A stretch of 64,000 nucleotides of DNA from Thermoanaerobaculum sp. (GCA_021154885.1 JAJKHS010000144.1:248001-312000); one strand, 5' to 3'; positions 56,120-64,000 are shown, counted from the first letter of the stretch. Notes: generated by a model from the letters alone, not told the origin. Translations and numbers: made by a program.

Positions 56120-57610
56120 ATGGAAGATGGCGCGAAGAACGATCCCGAGGCGAACGATCCTGAGGCGAGGCTGGCCATGGTCCTGCTCCGCTATCTTCGC
56201 GGCTGGAGGACCCATGGCCAGCTCGCCAAGGCCGCCGGGATCGGGCGGAGTCAGGTCTCTACTTATGACGAGGGGAAACGGGCGATTCCGCGGGAGGCTC
56301 TGGAGAAGGTCGCGGCAGCGGCCAGCTTCCCACTCTACCTGCTCGACCCTCTGCTGCGGGGGCTCCGCTCCTTCCGGACCGCGGCGCGGGGGCGCTCACG
56401 CGCCGGCCGCGTCTTTGGGGACGGGGTCTCCGCCGAGCTCATCGTCCTGGTCCAGAGGGCGGCGGACCTGATCCTGGAGCCCCTCCACGCAACGCCCGGG
56501 ATCGTTCGCCCGGGAATCCAGGATCGTGCGGAGGCGGCGGCGCTCTGGGATCGTCTGCAAACGTGCACGGCCGCGGAGCGACGGATGCTGGTGGAAGAGC
56601 TGGACGAGTTCCGCACCTGGGCGTTGTGCGAGCGAGTGGCCCGGGAGAGCATCACCGCGGCACCCAATCAGCCTCGGCAAGCCCTGGAGCTGGCCGAGCT
56701 GGCGCTGTTCATCGCCGAGTTGACTCCTGCGGAAACGGTCTGGAGCTGGCGACTCCAGGGCTATGCCTGGGCGCACGTGAGCAACGGCCGCCGCGTGTGT
56801 AACGACCTGCCTGGCGCCGAGGAGGCGTTCGCCGGCGCGAAGAAACTGTGGGAGGCCGGCGCCGCCGCAGACCCGGGTCTCTTGAACGCAGCCTGGCTGC
56901 CGCGGCTCGAAGCGTCGCTCCGCCGGGAACAAAGGCGTTTGCCGGAGGCCCTGAAGCGGATCGACGAGGCCCTGGCCCTCGATCGGGGAGGAGAGCTGAG
57001 AGGGGAGATCCTTCTCAGCAAGTCAGCGATCTTCCAGATTCTTGCCGACCCGGAAGGCTCGGCTGCGGCGCTTGCCGAGGCGGCCCCCCTCATCGACTCC
57101 GCCCGCCAGCCGCGGAACGCGTTGGTGCTGCGGTTCAACCTCCTGGTGGATCTGACTTTTCTCCACAGGTTCGCGGAGGCCGAGCCGAGGCTGTACGAGG
57201 TGCGGGAGCTGGCCGAGCGGCTGGGCGAGGAGCTGGATTCAACGCGCGTGGTATGGCTGGAGGGGAAGATCGCCGCGGGGCTCGGGCGAATCTCGGAAGC
57301 GCAGACGGCTTTCGAGCAGGCAAGAGAGGTGTTCGGTCGGCGCGAGCTGACCTGGGACTACGCGGTGGTGAGCCTGGAGCTGGCCCTGATCCTCCTGGAG
57401 CAGGGCCGCACCGGCGAGACCCGTACGCTCGCCGAGGAGATGCTGCGGATCTTCCAGGCACAGAAGGTGGAGCGGGAGGCTCTGGCGGCGCTCCAGATTT
57501 TCTGCGACGCCGCCAAGCGGGAGGCTGCCACGGTCGAGCTGACGCGGCGGGTGGTGAAGTTCCTCTACCGCGCCCAGCATGACCCGGAACTGCGGTTCGA
57601 GAGGGCCTGA
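56120..57610 (+). CDS. XRE-type HTH regulator with TPR sensor domain
   Basis: A 496-residue protein: HTH domain (about 18-75; THGQLAKAAGIGRSQVSTYD) followed by a 400-residue TPR array (QALELAELALFIAELTPAET ... EAQTAFEQAREVFGRREL ... LALILLEQGRTGETRTLAEE). This resembles peptide-binding RRNPP-type regulators in layout, although sequence similarity is not asserted. AAGGAGGATGAG precedes the ATG. Divergent from a small secreted protein gene, and a truncated second copy lies 450 bases upstream, so the locus has been duplicated. Confidence 0.82.
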   Translation: MEDGAKNDPEANDPEARLAMVLLRYLRGWRTHGQLAKAAGIGRSQVSTYDEGKRAIPREALEKVAAAASFPLYLLDPLLRGLRSFRTAARGRSRAGRVFGDGVSAELIVLVQRAADLILEPLHATPGIVRPGIQDRAEAAALWDRLQTCTAAERRMLVEELDEFRTWALCERVARESITAAPNQPRQALELAELALFIAELTPAETVWSWRLQGYAWAHVSNGRRVCNDLPGAEEAFAGAKKLWEAGAAADPGLLNAAWLPRLEASLRREQRRLPEALKRIDEALALDRGGELRGEILLSKSAIFQILADPEGSAAALAEAAPLIDSARQPRNALVLRFNLLVDLTFLHRFAEAEPRLYEVRELAERLGEELDSTRVVWLEGKIAAGLGRISEAQTAFEQAREVFGRRELTWDYAVVSLELALILLEQGRTGETRTLAEEMLRIFQAQKVEREALAALQIFCDAAKREAATVELTRRVVKFLYRAQHDPELRFERA

Positions 57611-57642
57611 TTCGGTGCCGCTCTGCGATACGATCCTCTGCG

Positions 57643-58554
57643 ATGCGGAGCAGCGAAGGGTTCGTTTTCGTCCGGCCGGGGCTCCACCTCTACTACCACG
57701 TCCTGGGGGACGGGGAAGAGGCGGTGGTGGTGCCCAATGCCAACTGGCTGGCGGAGATCCTCCAGCCGCTGGCCGCCGAAGGGAGCCGGCGGCGGCTCAT
57801 CCTCTACGACCCGCGCAGCCGCGGCCGGTCGAGCGCCGTCACCGACGGCCGCCATCTCAGCCTGGAGGAGGACGTCGCCGACCTGGAGGCCGTGCGGCGC
57901 TACTTCGGCCTGGAGCGCATGGCTCTCCTCGGCTCCTCCTACCACGCGGCCATCACCGCCCTCTACGCCCTGGACAACCCGGAGCACGTGGAGCGGATGC
58001 TCCTCGTCTGCCCCATCACCCCGCGGCGTCCGGGGGAGTGGCTGCAGGAGACCCCCACCTGGGAGGAGCTGACCTATCCGCCGGGAGTCCCGCGGCTGGA
58101 GGAGATGCGGCGCGAGGGGGTCGACCGCGACGACCCGGTGGCCTTCTGCCGCGCCTGGTTCACCTACTTCCTGCTCCCCGCCCAGATGGGCGAGCTGTCC
58201 GCCGCGGCGCGCTTCCCGCTCGACGACATCTGCTCCTTCCCCAACGAGTGGCCGCCGAACGTCATGAGCCTCTACTTCCGGCACATCATCCCCAAGATCA
58301 AGGGGTGGGACTTCCGGCCGCGCCTGGGGAGCCTGCGGCGGCCGCTGCTGGTGATGCAGGGGACGGACGACCTGGTGCCGGAGGAGGCGTCGCGCGAGTG
58401 GGCGGCCCACGCCGGCGACGGCCGCTTCCTGCGCATCGAAGGGGCGGGCCACCACCCCTACCTCGAGCGCCCGCAGGAGTTCTTCCCGGCGGCCGAGGCC
58501 TTCCTCGCCGGTGACTGGCCCCTGGGGTCTGAAGTCATCCCCCGGCCGGCGTGA
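57643..58554 (+). CDS. Alpha/beta hydrolase
   Basis: A 303-residue hydrolase of the proline-iminopeptidase/epoxide-hydrolase type. The oxyanion strand is YDPRSRGRSS, the nucleophile elbow GSSYHAA (Ser at about 107), the acid in MQGTDDLVP and the base in GAGHHPYLERP, so the Ser-Asp-His triad is present. The elbow reads G-S-S-Y-H instead of the common G-x-S-x-G, a small deviation. No export signal. Its stop TGA overlaps a GTG that opens a spurious frame through the following 21-bp array. Confidence 0.85.
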   Translation: MRSSEGFVFVRPGLHLYYHVLGDGEEAVVVPNANWLAEILQPLAAEGSRRRLILYDPRSRGRSSAVTDGRHLSLEEDVADLEAVRRYFGLERMALLGSSYHAAITALYALDNPEHVERMLLVCPITPRRPGEWLQETPTWEELTYPPGVPRLEEMRREGVDRDDPVAFCRAWFTYFLLPAQMGELSAAARFPLDDICSFPNEWPPNVMSLYFRHIIPKIKGWDFRPRLGSLRRPLLVMQGTDDLVPEEASREWAAHAGDGRFLRIEGAGHHPYLERPQEFFPAAEAFLAGDWPLGSEVIPRPA

Positions 58555-58568
58555 AGCCGCCCCCGATC

Positions 58569-58799
58569 CCGCTCATCGGCTTCGCGAAGCCTCTCATCGG
58601 CTTCGCGAAGCCCGTCACCGGCCTCGCGAAGCCCGTCATCGGCCTCGCGAAGCCCGTCATCGACCTCGCGAAGCCCGTCATCGGCTTCGCCATGCCCGTC
58701 ATCGGCCTCGCGAAGCCCGCGCCGGGCCTCGCGAATTCTCGTAACGGCCTCACGAATTCTCGTAACGGCTTCGCGGGGCCGCTGAGGGGCTTCGCGAAG
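58569..58799. repeat. Minisatellite, 11 units of 21 bp, between convergent genes
   Basis: Eleven 21-base units, consensus CCCGTCATCGGCCTCGCGAA plus G; several contain the perfect palindrome GGCTTCGCGAAGCC. It fills the gap between the convergent hydrolase (stop 58554) and acyltransferase (stop 58806) genes. In-frame translation gives heptapeptides such as KPVIGLA (plus) or GFARPMT (minus), open on both strands but without credible starts. Terminator-like or structural function is possible. Confidence 0.9.
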
Positions 58800-58805
58800 C
58801 CCGCT

Positions 58806-59657
58806 TCAGATTTTCCTCCGTGGCGGCTCAGGGAGTGCATCGTCGCCGTGCTCCGGCTGGAAGGGATCGCCGCGGAGGCGGGCCTTGAGGCGCCGCCAGG
58901 CATCATAGACGCCGCCCACCCCTGCCGCGCCGTCCAGCAGGACGTCGAAGCGGGCGGGGTCGCGGGCGAGCGAGTCGGCGGCGAGCGCGTCCAGGCCCGT
59001 CTGCAGGCGGGTCTCCAGCACCGTCGTCCAGTCGGTGGCGGTGAGGCCCGCCTCGCTGGCGGCGATCTCCTCGCCGAAGCGGGCCAGGGCCTCGGGCGTC
59101 CGCTCCTCCCAGAACGGGTACTCCAACGCCAGGGGGAGGAGCACGGCCTGGCGTACCCGGGCGGCGAGATGGCCGATCCCGGAGCGCAGCCGCAGGGGGC
59201 GCGCCCGGGGATCCGTGAGCTGCCCCTCGGCGGCGATCCAGAGCGCTGTGTCGGGCCGCGACAGCACCTGCTGCGAGAGGGTGAGGAAGTGGCGGGCGCC
59301 GCGGGCGCTGCCGAGCTCGACGCCGAAGAACCCCAGGCGCTCGAACAACGGGTACTTGCGCAGCGCCGCGGCGTCCATAGGGGCGTAGCTCGTGCGGTCG
59401 GGGAAGAACTGCTCCGCCAGGCGCAGGCAGATCAGGGGGTCCCACCAGGACGGGTGGTTGAAGTAGACGATGAGCGGCTTGCCGCGGATGGCCACCGGAT
59501 CGGGGCGCTGGGCCTTGGCCAGGCGAAAGGCGTGGAAGTGCCGGGCGAGATACCCCCGGACGTAGCGCTCGAACATGGAGAGCAGGAGGGGCGAGACCTC
59601 GGGCGCCTGCTTCGTCCGGTCCCGCTCGGGGACCTGTCCAGGGTCGTCTTCGTCCAT
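58806..59657 (-). CDS. Acyltransferase, 1-acylglycerol-3-phosphate (PlsC-like)
   Basis: A 283-residue protein with the HX4D motif in VYFNHPSWWDPL and a block III/IV-like IAAEGQLTDPRARP (EGxx variant), typical of PlsC-family acyltransferases that acylate lysophospholipids. No clear membrane helix is present, which differs from canonical PlsC. C-terminal half is helical. Start ATG lies 62 codons inside a longer frame. It precedes the 21-bp array and follows the small secreted gene on the same strand. Confidence 0.78.
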   Translation of the reverse strand: MDEDDPGQVPERDRTKQAPEVSPLLLSMFERYVRGYLARHFHAFRLAKAQRPDPVAIRGKPLIVYFNHPSWWDPLICLRLAEQFFPDRTSYAPMDAAALRKYPLFERLGFFGVELGSARGARHFLTLSQQVLSRPDTALWIAAEGQLTDPRARPLRLRSGIGHLAARVRQAVLLPLALEYPFWEERTPEALARFGEEIAASEAGLTATDWTTVLETRLQTGLDALAADSLARDPARFDVLLDGAAGVGGVYDAWRRLKARLRGDPFQPEHGDDALPEPPRRKI

Positions 59658-59776
59658 GCGGTTCAGTCTACTCCCCGGCCTGGGACATGGCTGATAGCCG
59701 ATCGTGAATGCAAAAGGCGAGCCCTGCGCGCTCTCCTGAAGCGTCGCCGCGGCCCGGGGCTGGCCGGCTAGATCGT

Positions 59777-60061
59777 CTACGGGTTGACCGAGGGGGTGAA
59801 GGGCTTGCAGTACGCAATGCTGCCGTCGGGCGACTCTGCACATGAGATGTCGGCGCCGCCATTATAGCTGCGCTCACACAGGTAACACGTGTTGCCTTGG
59901 CTATACGTGCATGCGGCGCCGGGGAAAGCCATGGTGTCTCTTATGCCGGTACAGCCGACAGCGTCGGCCACCACCGGCGAAGAGCGCACGAGCACGGTGG
60001 AAGAGATGGCCAAAGCGAGAGCCAGCAGCGCGAAGCGTTGGACACATCGATCTTCAGGCAT
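59777..60061 (-). CDS. Small Cys-rich secreted protein
   Basis: A 94-residue protein: MPEDRCVQRFALLALALAIS, a signal peptide ending near SSPVVADA, then a mature part with seven Cys (GCTGIRDTMAFPGAACTYSQ, NTCYLCERSYNG, ISCAESPDGSIAYCKPF). AGGAGGGACTCTTC precedes the ATG. Likely disulfide-bonded and extracytoplasmic. It follows the hypothetical gene at 60106-61224 on the same strand by 44 bases and may be co-transcribed. No homologue recognised. Confidence 0.72.
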   Translation of the reverse strand: MPEDRCVQRFALLALALAISSTVLVRSSPVVADAVGCTGIRDTMAFPGAACTYSQGNTCYLCERSYNGGADISCAESPDGSIAYCKPFTPSVNP

Positions 60062-60105
60062 GAAGAGTCCCTCCTGAGCGTTGAAGTTTGTTTGGTGAGC
60101 TCGTG

Positions 60106-61224
60106 TCACCGGATTGGCAGCTCCATGACGAGGAGCTCCCCGGGCATCGACTCGTCATCGAGGCTGGGGATCTGTTCTCTTCGCAGGATGACGATGCTGC
60201 TCCCGCGAGCATCCGCCGTGAGCCGGTCGTTCGGTCCAGCGTTCGACACAGGAATCGCGAAACTCCGGATCATCCCGTGCGAGCCGAGCACCTTCAGTTG
60301 CCACGTGGGTCTGCTGTTGACCATCGTGCGGACGATGACCGCCGGCCCTTGGGGCAGAGGGAGGACGGCGTCCACGACCCGGTGCGAGCTTCTCCAAGCA
60401 CGGCACTTCAAGGGAGTCCAAGTCTTGGCAAAGGAATTGGTGACGCCTGAGCAGAGGTCGTCCACCCCCAGGTCGACGTTGGTCCAGGAGTGCAGCAGGG
60501 CGCCCTCGGCGTCGTAGAGGAAAGCTCCTGGCTCGACGGCCGGCACGATGAACATGGAGCCGTCCTGAAGAAAGCGGGCCCCACCGGCGTCCAGCAATCC
60601 GCAGCGGGAGAGATGCGGTGACCCTCTCCCTTCCGAGTCGAGCCGCAGGGGTTTCAGATCCTGAAGGTCCGAGGTGAGCTTGCCAAATCCTGCGAGCCCA
60701 CCCTCGCTATCGTACCTGTCCTCCAAACCCTCCTCGAGCCCGACGCCCAGGAGGAGGAGGCGGTCGCCACGCAGGTCCACCCCTGCCGTGAGCGCCACGT
60801 GTCTCATTTTGAACAGGACCTTCCGGTCGGGCGACGCCTGGATGGGGCGCCAGCCCAGTTTCATGTCTCGATCTGCAAAGGCCAGGATCCCCTCGGAGGC
60901 GGCGACGTGCCAGAAGTACCTGGCCAGGTGGCCCATGGCCTGGCTCGGCACCAGCGTGCGAACGACGGGCAGACCCGGGGCGAGCTTCACCTCGGCCACG
61001 CCGTCCTCAAAGCGCGCGAGATAGACCGAATTCTCGCCGGCCCAGCGGACGTCCGTCGGCGAGGTCGGCTGCCCGGGGACGGCGTAGCGCGCGACCAGGC
61101 GGAGACTGGCCGGGGCCGGCGCGGCGAACAGCGCCAGGGTGCCCGTGAGGGTGACCAGACCGAGAGCTGCGCCCAGGAGTACCCGGGTCACGATGAGCTT
61201 TGCCCGCCGCGGAATGCCGTGCAT
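60106..61224 (-). CDS. Exported hypothetical protein
   Basis: A 372-residue protein with an N-terminal hydrophobic segment (VTRVLLGAALGLVTLTGTLA) and a beta-rich body containing VRWAGENSVYLARF, GDRLLLLGVG, YDAEGALLHSWTNV and ITRADARGSSIVIL-like strands, suggestive of a beta-propeller without clear repeats. GGAGGACGTC precedes the ATG. It probably acts outside the cytoplasm. Family not recognised. An AT-rich patch with a TTGACT element lies just upstream. Confidence 0.7.
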   Translation of the reverse strand: MHGIPRRAKLIVTRVLLGAALGLVTLTGTLALFAAPAPASLRLVARYAVPGQPTSPTDVRWAGENSVYLARFEDGVAEVKLAPGLPVVRTLVPSQAMGHLARYFWHVAASEGILAFADRDMKLGWRPIQASPDRKVLFKMRHVALTAGVDLRGDRLLLLGVGLEEGLEDRYDSEGGLAGFGKLTSDLQDLKPLRLDSEGRGSPHLSRCGLLDAGGARFLQDGSMFIVPAVEPGAFLYDAEGALLHSWTNVDLGVDDLCSGVTNSFAKTWTPLKCRAWRSSHRVVDAVLPLPQGPAVIVRTMVNSRPTWQLKVLGSHGMIRSFAIPVSNAGPNDRLTADARGSSIVILRREQIPSLDDESMPGELLVMELPIR

Positions 61225-61282
61225 GACGTCCTCCGGTTCATCGCCGAGTAGGTGCGCGTCTCTATCAGTAGAGAGAGGAGTT

Positions 61283-61308
61283 TCTATATATTAGTAGTAG
61301 TAAGTCAA
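61283..61308 (-). promoter_or_regulatory. Candidate promoter of the exported hypothetical gene
   Basis: On the minus strand TTGACT (61308-61303) is followed, after a short 14-base spacer, by TATAGA (61288-61283) in the most AT-rich stretch of this region. The spacing is below the usual 16-18, so the assignment is tentative. It also overlaps the inverted repeat TCTCT/AGAGA near 61260-61277. Confidence 0.35.
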
Positions 61309-61326
61309 GGGATAAACGAGCCGAGA

Positions 61327-61965
61327 TCAGCGCCGCAGGCGCTGGAGCCAGCCCCGCCACCCCAGGTAGAGGTTGGGCTTCTCCAGGCGGGTGAGCGTCC
61401 AGCACTCCTCGCCGGGCTCGGTGAAGGTGCGGTGCTGGCTGCCGGGGGGGTAGGAGGCCCAGTCCCCCTGCTCGAAGGAACCGAGGTGGTCCTCGTAGCC
61501 GCCGGTGAGGACGAGGATGTCCTCGGGGCCGAGGTGGAGGTGGGCGGGGAAGCCGCGGCGGGGGGGCATGTGGCCGAGGAGGAGGACGCTGCCCGAGACC
61601 TGGTCCCGGAAGAGGACGGCGTAACGGCCGGGGTTGGCCGGCACCCGGTGCCAGCGCGGCGCCGCGATGTCGGGCATCTCCCGGCGCGCCCCCTCCGGCA
61701 GGGGAAAGGGGGCGAGGGCGGGGTTCTTCGCGGCGCCGCCTCCCGGCGGCAGGGCGCCGATGCCGACCCGCAGCCGCTCCCACAGGGCGTCCGGCGGGCG
61801 CGCGGCCGGGAGGCTGGCGAGCAGGAGGCCGCCCGGGGTGCTGACCTCGGCCAGGGCGGCGCGGCAGGGGGCGCAGGAGTCGAGGTGCCCCTCCACCATC
61901 ACCCGGTGGGGGAGGTCGGCCTGACCGGAGGCGACGGCGACGAGGAGCTCTTCGGACGGGTGCAT
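61327..61965 (-). CDS. ChrR-like cupin anti-sigma factor
   Basis: A 212-residue protein with a zinc-finger N-terminus (HPSEELLVAVASGQADLPHR ... EGHLDSCAPCRAAL, HxxxCxxC at about 27-34) and a C-terminal cupin domain (PGRYAVLFRDQVSGSVLLLG, FPAHLHLGPEDILVLTGGYE). This is the ChrR-like anti-sigma layout, in which the cupin domain responds to singlet oxygen or other stress. Start ATG lies 5 bases after the stop of the ECF sigma gene. Possible metal ligands are the cupin His residues in HLHLGPED. Confidence 0.85.
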   Translation of the reverse strand: MHPSEELLVAVASGQADLPHRVMVEGHLDSCAPCRAALAEVSTPGGLLLASLPAARPPDALWERLRVGIGALPPGGGAAKNPALAPFPLPEGARREMPDIAAPRWHRVPANPGRYAVLFRDQVSGSVLLLGHMPPRRGFPAHLHLGPEDILVLTGGYEDHLGSFEQGDWASYPPGSQHRTFTEPGEECWTLTRLEKPNLYLGWRGWLQRLRR

Positions 61966-61970
61966 GGCGG

Positions 61971-62585
61971 TCAATGGCCCTCCAGCACGGCGCGCAGGGA
62001 CTTGAGCCCCGAGCGGATGCGCGACTTGAGGGTCCCGACCGGCAGGTCCAGACGCCGGGCCGTCTCCTCGTAGGTGAGCCCCCCGAAGTAGGCCATCTCG
62101 ATCGCCCTCCTCTGCTCCGGGGCCACCCGGGTCAGGGCCTGGTGCATGGTCAGACGCAGCTCGCCCTGCTCCTGGGCGGGATCCATCGGCTCGCTCAGCT
62201 CGGCCAAGTCCGCGGCGTCCCCCTGCCGCCGCCACAGGTCCACCAGCTTGTTGCGGGTGATGGTGTACAGCCACCCCGCAGGGTCGCCGCGGTCGGGCCG
62301 GAAGCTGGACGCCCGCCGCCACACCGCCACGAATACTTCCTGCACCACGTCCTCCGCCCCGTCCGGGTGACGGCTGAGCTGCCGCACGTAGGCCAGCACC
62401 CGGCCGGCGTAGCGGCCATAGAAGGTGTGGAACGCCTCCAGGTCCCCCTCCGCGATGCGGCCGAGGAGGAGGAGGTCGCTGGGGGGCGGCGAGGCTGCTG
62501 GCGGCAAGCGCGTGGTCTCCGGCACGGAATATACGCCAACCGGCCGGAGCGGACGAGGGGGCTGGATGAGCGTCGCGAGGTGCAC
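61971..62585 (-). CDS. ECF RNA polymerase sigma factor
   Basis: A 204-residue sigma factor with an N-terminal Pro-rich segment (about 1-35), region 2 (LLLLGRIAEGDLEAFHTFYG ... LYTITRNKLVDLWRRQ) and region 4 (LTYEETARRLDLPVGTLKSR). It is the partner of the ChrR-like anti-sigma gene directly downstream. Start GTG is uncertain: the N-terminal 20 residues may be untranslated, and SVPETTR could be the first residues. Auto-regulation is typical for this class. Confidence 0.85.
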   Translation of the reverse strand: MHLATLIQPPRPLRPVGVYSVPETTRLPPAASPPPSDLLLLGRIAEGDLEAFHTFYGRYAGRVLAYVRQLSRHPDGAEDVVQEVFVAVWRRASSFRPDRGDPAGWLYTITRNKLVDLWRRQGDAADLAELSEPMDPAQEQGELRLTMHQALTRVAPEQRRAIEMAYFGGLTYEETARRLDLPVGTLKSRIRSGLKSLRAVLEGH

Positions 62586-62831
62586 GCCCTACCCTACGCG
62601 CGATTCCCGGTTCCGGATGACGCCGTGCGGGAGTCGAGCCCCGGCCGGCGAGCCGCCACTTCCCGTTCAGACCATTTTCCTTGCCGTCGAGCATCAGAAT
62701 TTTGCGGATGCTGCGCCGTGAGCGGCAACAACTCGTCGCTCAAGGTAACGAGGAAAGCTGGTTAAATTCTTCAAGGAAAAGGACTTAGGTTGATGCGCGG
62801 GGCTGGGTCCGGATAGATTCGGGGCGTGGCC

Positions 62832-63323
62832 ATGTTCGAGCTCATCGGCGAGACCCTGCGGCGGCTGCGCCGGGAGCGGGGCCTGACCCTGGAGGAGCTC
62901 GGCGAGCGGGCCGAGCTCGGCCGTGGCCAGCTCTCGCGCATCGAGAACCACAAGCAGGAGGCGACGCTCTCGACCTTGGCCAAGATCCTCACCTGCCAGG
63001 GGGTGAGCCGGCGCGAGTTCTTCCGCCGCTACGATCTGGTGGAGTCCGAGGCCTTGGCCGTCGAGCGCGAGAAAGGCGGGGTGGCGGCGGGCGCGAGCCC
63101 CTCGCCGCCGGAGGTGCAGGAACTCGTGGGCCGGCTCGAATCCTTCCTCCAGTCCACCCTCCAGCCGGCCGGCACGGTGGCCCAGGGAGCGATCGAGGTG
63201 GGCGACCTGGTGGTGCTCTTCCGGGTGATTCCGCGCTCCGCCGCTCCCCCACCGGCCGGCGGCGGCGAGGAGAAACCCGCCAAGCCGGGCCGTCCGGCGG
63301 GCGTTCGCAAGCGCAAGCGCTGA
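62832..63323 (+). CDS. XRE-family transcriptional regulator
   Basis: A 163-residue protein with an N-terminal helix-turn-helix (about 10-65: LRRLRRERGLTLEELGERAE, LGRGQLSRIENHKQEATLST), then a linker and a basic tail (PAKPGRPAGVRKRKR) that may add non-specific DNA contact. No effector domain visible. Start ATG follows a GTG two codons earlier. The 246-base gap upstream (62586-62831) shows no gene. Likely regulates a neighbouring operon; target unknown. Confidence 0.78.
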   Translation: MFELIGETLRRLRRERGLTLEELGERAELGRGQLSRIENHKQEATLSTLAKILTCQGVSRREFFRRYDLVESEALAVEREKGGVAAGASPSPPEVQELVGRLESFLQSTLQPAGTVAQGAIEVGDLVVLFRVIPRSAAPPPAGGGEEKPAKPGRPAGVRKRKR

Positions 63324-63500
63324 TCTGTCGCCAGTGCCCGCTTTCAGGTCTTTGTTGCGCGGGGTGGGAACGCAGCCGGCTCTTATCCGTCGCACGCCGG
63401 CCATTCGTTGTCGAATCAGACCACGACCGCTGACGATAAGCTCCATGATTTCAGAGACTTGCGCTTGCTTTCGGTGGCGTGCAGCCGATACATTTCCTGC

Positions 63501-63947
63501 ATGGGCATGTTCGCAAACCTGGGACGTACGTTGAGTCTTCTGCGGGAGCTGCGGGGCAAGAGCCAGGCCCGGGTGGCCCGCGAGGCGGGTATCGGCAAGA
63601 GTCAGCTCTCCAAGTATGAGAACGGCAAGGAGCTGCCCAAGCTGGACTCGCTGGAAAAGGTCCTCATCGCCTTGCAGGTGGGGTACTTCGAGTTCTTCTA
63701 CACCCTCTACCTGGTCGATCGCCGGGCCGCCGATCTGGAGCTGAAAGAGGAGGGGGAGGCCGGCATCATCCCCGAGGACATCCTCTATCTGCCGCCTCTG
63801 ATCAAGGGGGAGAGCCTGCTCGCCGAGACCACCGACCAGGCCTTCCGGCAGGTGTTCACCGATCTCCTGCTGCTCTACCGGCGGGTGTTCGAACAGGTGG
63901 TCCTGGCCGCGGTTCCGGAGCCGGAGGATCTCGAGCCCGCGCCCTGA
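63501..63947 (+). CDS. XRE-family transcriptional regulator
   Basis: A 148-residue protein with an N-terminal HTH (NLGRTLSLLRELRGKSQARV, AREAGIGKSQLSKYENGKEL) and a helical C-terminal half (TLYLVDRRAADLELKE ... FTDLLLLYRRVFEQVVLAA). Related in layout to the gene at 62832 but not a close paralogue. The start at MGMFANLG is uncertain; no clear Shine-Dalgarno. It is followed by a hairpin terminator. Confidence 0.72.
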   Translation: MGMFANLGRTLSLLRELRGKSQARVAREAGIGKSQLSKYENGKELPKLDSLEKVLIALQVGYFEFFYTLYLVDRRAADLELKEEGEAGIIPEDILYLPPLIKGESLLAETTDQAFRQVFTDLLLLYRRVFEQVVLAAVPEPEDLEPAP

Positions 63948-63970
63948 CCTCTCCCCTCTCATAGTAAGAT

Positions 63971-63999
63971 CCCCGGCCTGGATTCCGGTCAGGCCGGGG
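63971..63999 (+). terminator. Hairpin at the window edge
   Basis: CCCCGGCCTG (63971-63980) and CAGGCCGGGG (63990-63999) form a perfect 10-bp stem with a nine-base loop, 24 bases after the XRE gene stop. The T tract, if any, lies beyond the window. Confidence 0.65.
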
Positions 64000-64000
64000 G

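Noticed and set aside
58551-59771. Plus-strand frame from GTG at the end of the hydrolase gene through the second 21-bp array
   Set aside because: Beyond the array it runs antisense to the acyltransferase with HX4D motif; the GTG overlap with the hydrolase stop is suggestive but the rest is not protein-like.

Overview
The window is high-GC DNA with long antisense reading frames, small intergenic gaps and short operons on both strands. Several protein families point to a free-living Acidobacteriota lineage, possibly Thermoanaerobaculia: giant ELWxxDGT-repeat secreted proteins, a reaction-centre-type c-type cytochrome, a CHAT/TPR lipoprotein beside a sigma/anti-sigma pair, and an HTH-TPR regulator. 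This placement is an inference from gene content. No rRNA, tRNA, CRISPR array, integrase or insertion-sequence transposase was recognised.

Layout. 1-6.9 kb: a partial secreted protein, a NUDIX hydrolase and two tandem ELWxxDGT paralogues, all minus strand. 6.9-11.3 kb: a di-haem cytochrome, a cation/proton antiporter, a YetF-like membrane protein, a methyltransferase and three small lipoproteins. 11.4-15.1 kb: a minus-strand adaptor plus two MacB-type permeases with no ATPase. 15.2-19 kb: a TPR protein, a two-domain VOC protein and a multicopper oxidase. 19.2-20.3 kb: a tandem toxin-antitoxin-like locus with one intact PIN gene, one collapsed PIN remnant and three copies of one small helical domain. 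20.5-27.9 kb: a complete adaptor/ATPase/permease/permease operon followed by its own sigma-54 activator and histidine kinase. A candidate -24/-12 promoter sits upstream, and an array phased at 21 bp lies between regulator and kinase.

28-31 kb: a frameshifted M23-like gene, then a two-gene AAA ATPase plus HNH nuclease operon resembling Septu (PtuAB) phage defence. 31-38 kb: a phospholipase C-type phosphoesterase, a small Cys-rich secreted protein, a PAS-GGDEF-EAL protein, a DinB-like protein and an ABC exporter. 38.3-42.6 kb: one polypeptide joining topoisomerase III to a full RecQ helicase, with a palindromic repeat forming the linker. 42.7-44.9 kb: a DUF1223 gene whose 3' end is duplicated on both sides of a Panacea-type antitoxin with a truncated partner, followed by a 12-unit 21-bp minisatellite. 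44.9-49.7 kb: anti-sigma, sigma and a divergent CHAT/TPR lipoprotein.

50-64 kb: SIMPL, cupin, nucleotidyltransferase-like, metallophosphoesterase and PAS histidine kinase genes; an HTH-TPR regulator with a divergent small secreted protein and a broken duplicate nearby; a hydrolase and an acyltransferase separated by another 21-bp array; a ChrR-like anti-sigma/ECF sigma pair; and two XRE regulators. The most distinctive content is the Septu-like pair, the Top3-RecQ fusion, the two decaying toxin-antitoxin loci, the regulated efflux operon and the recurrent 21-bp arrays.
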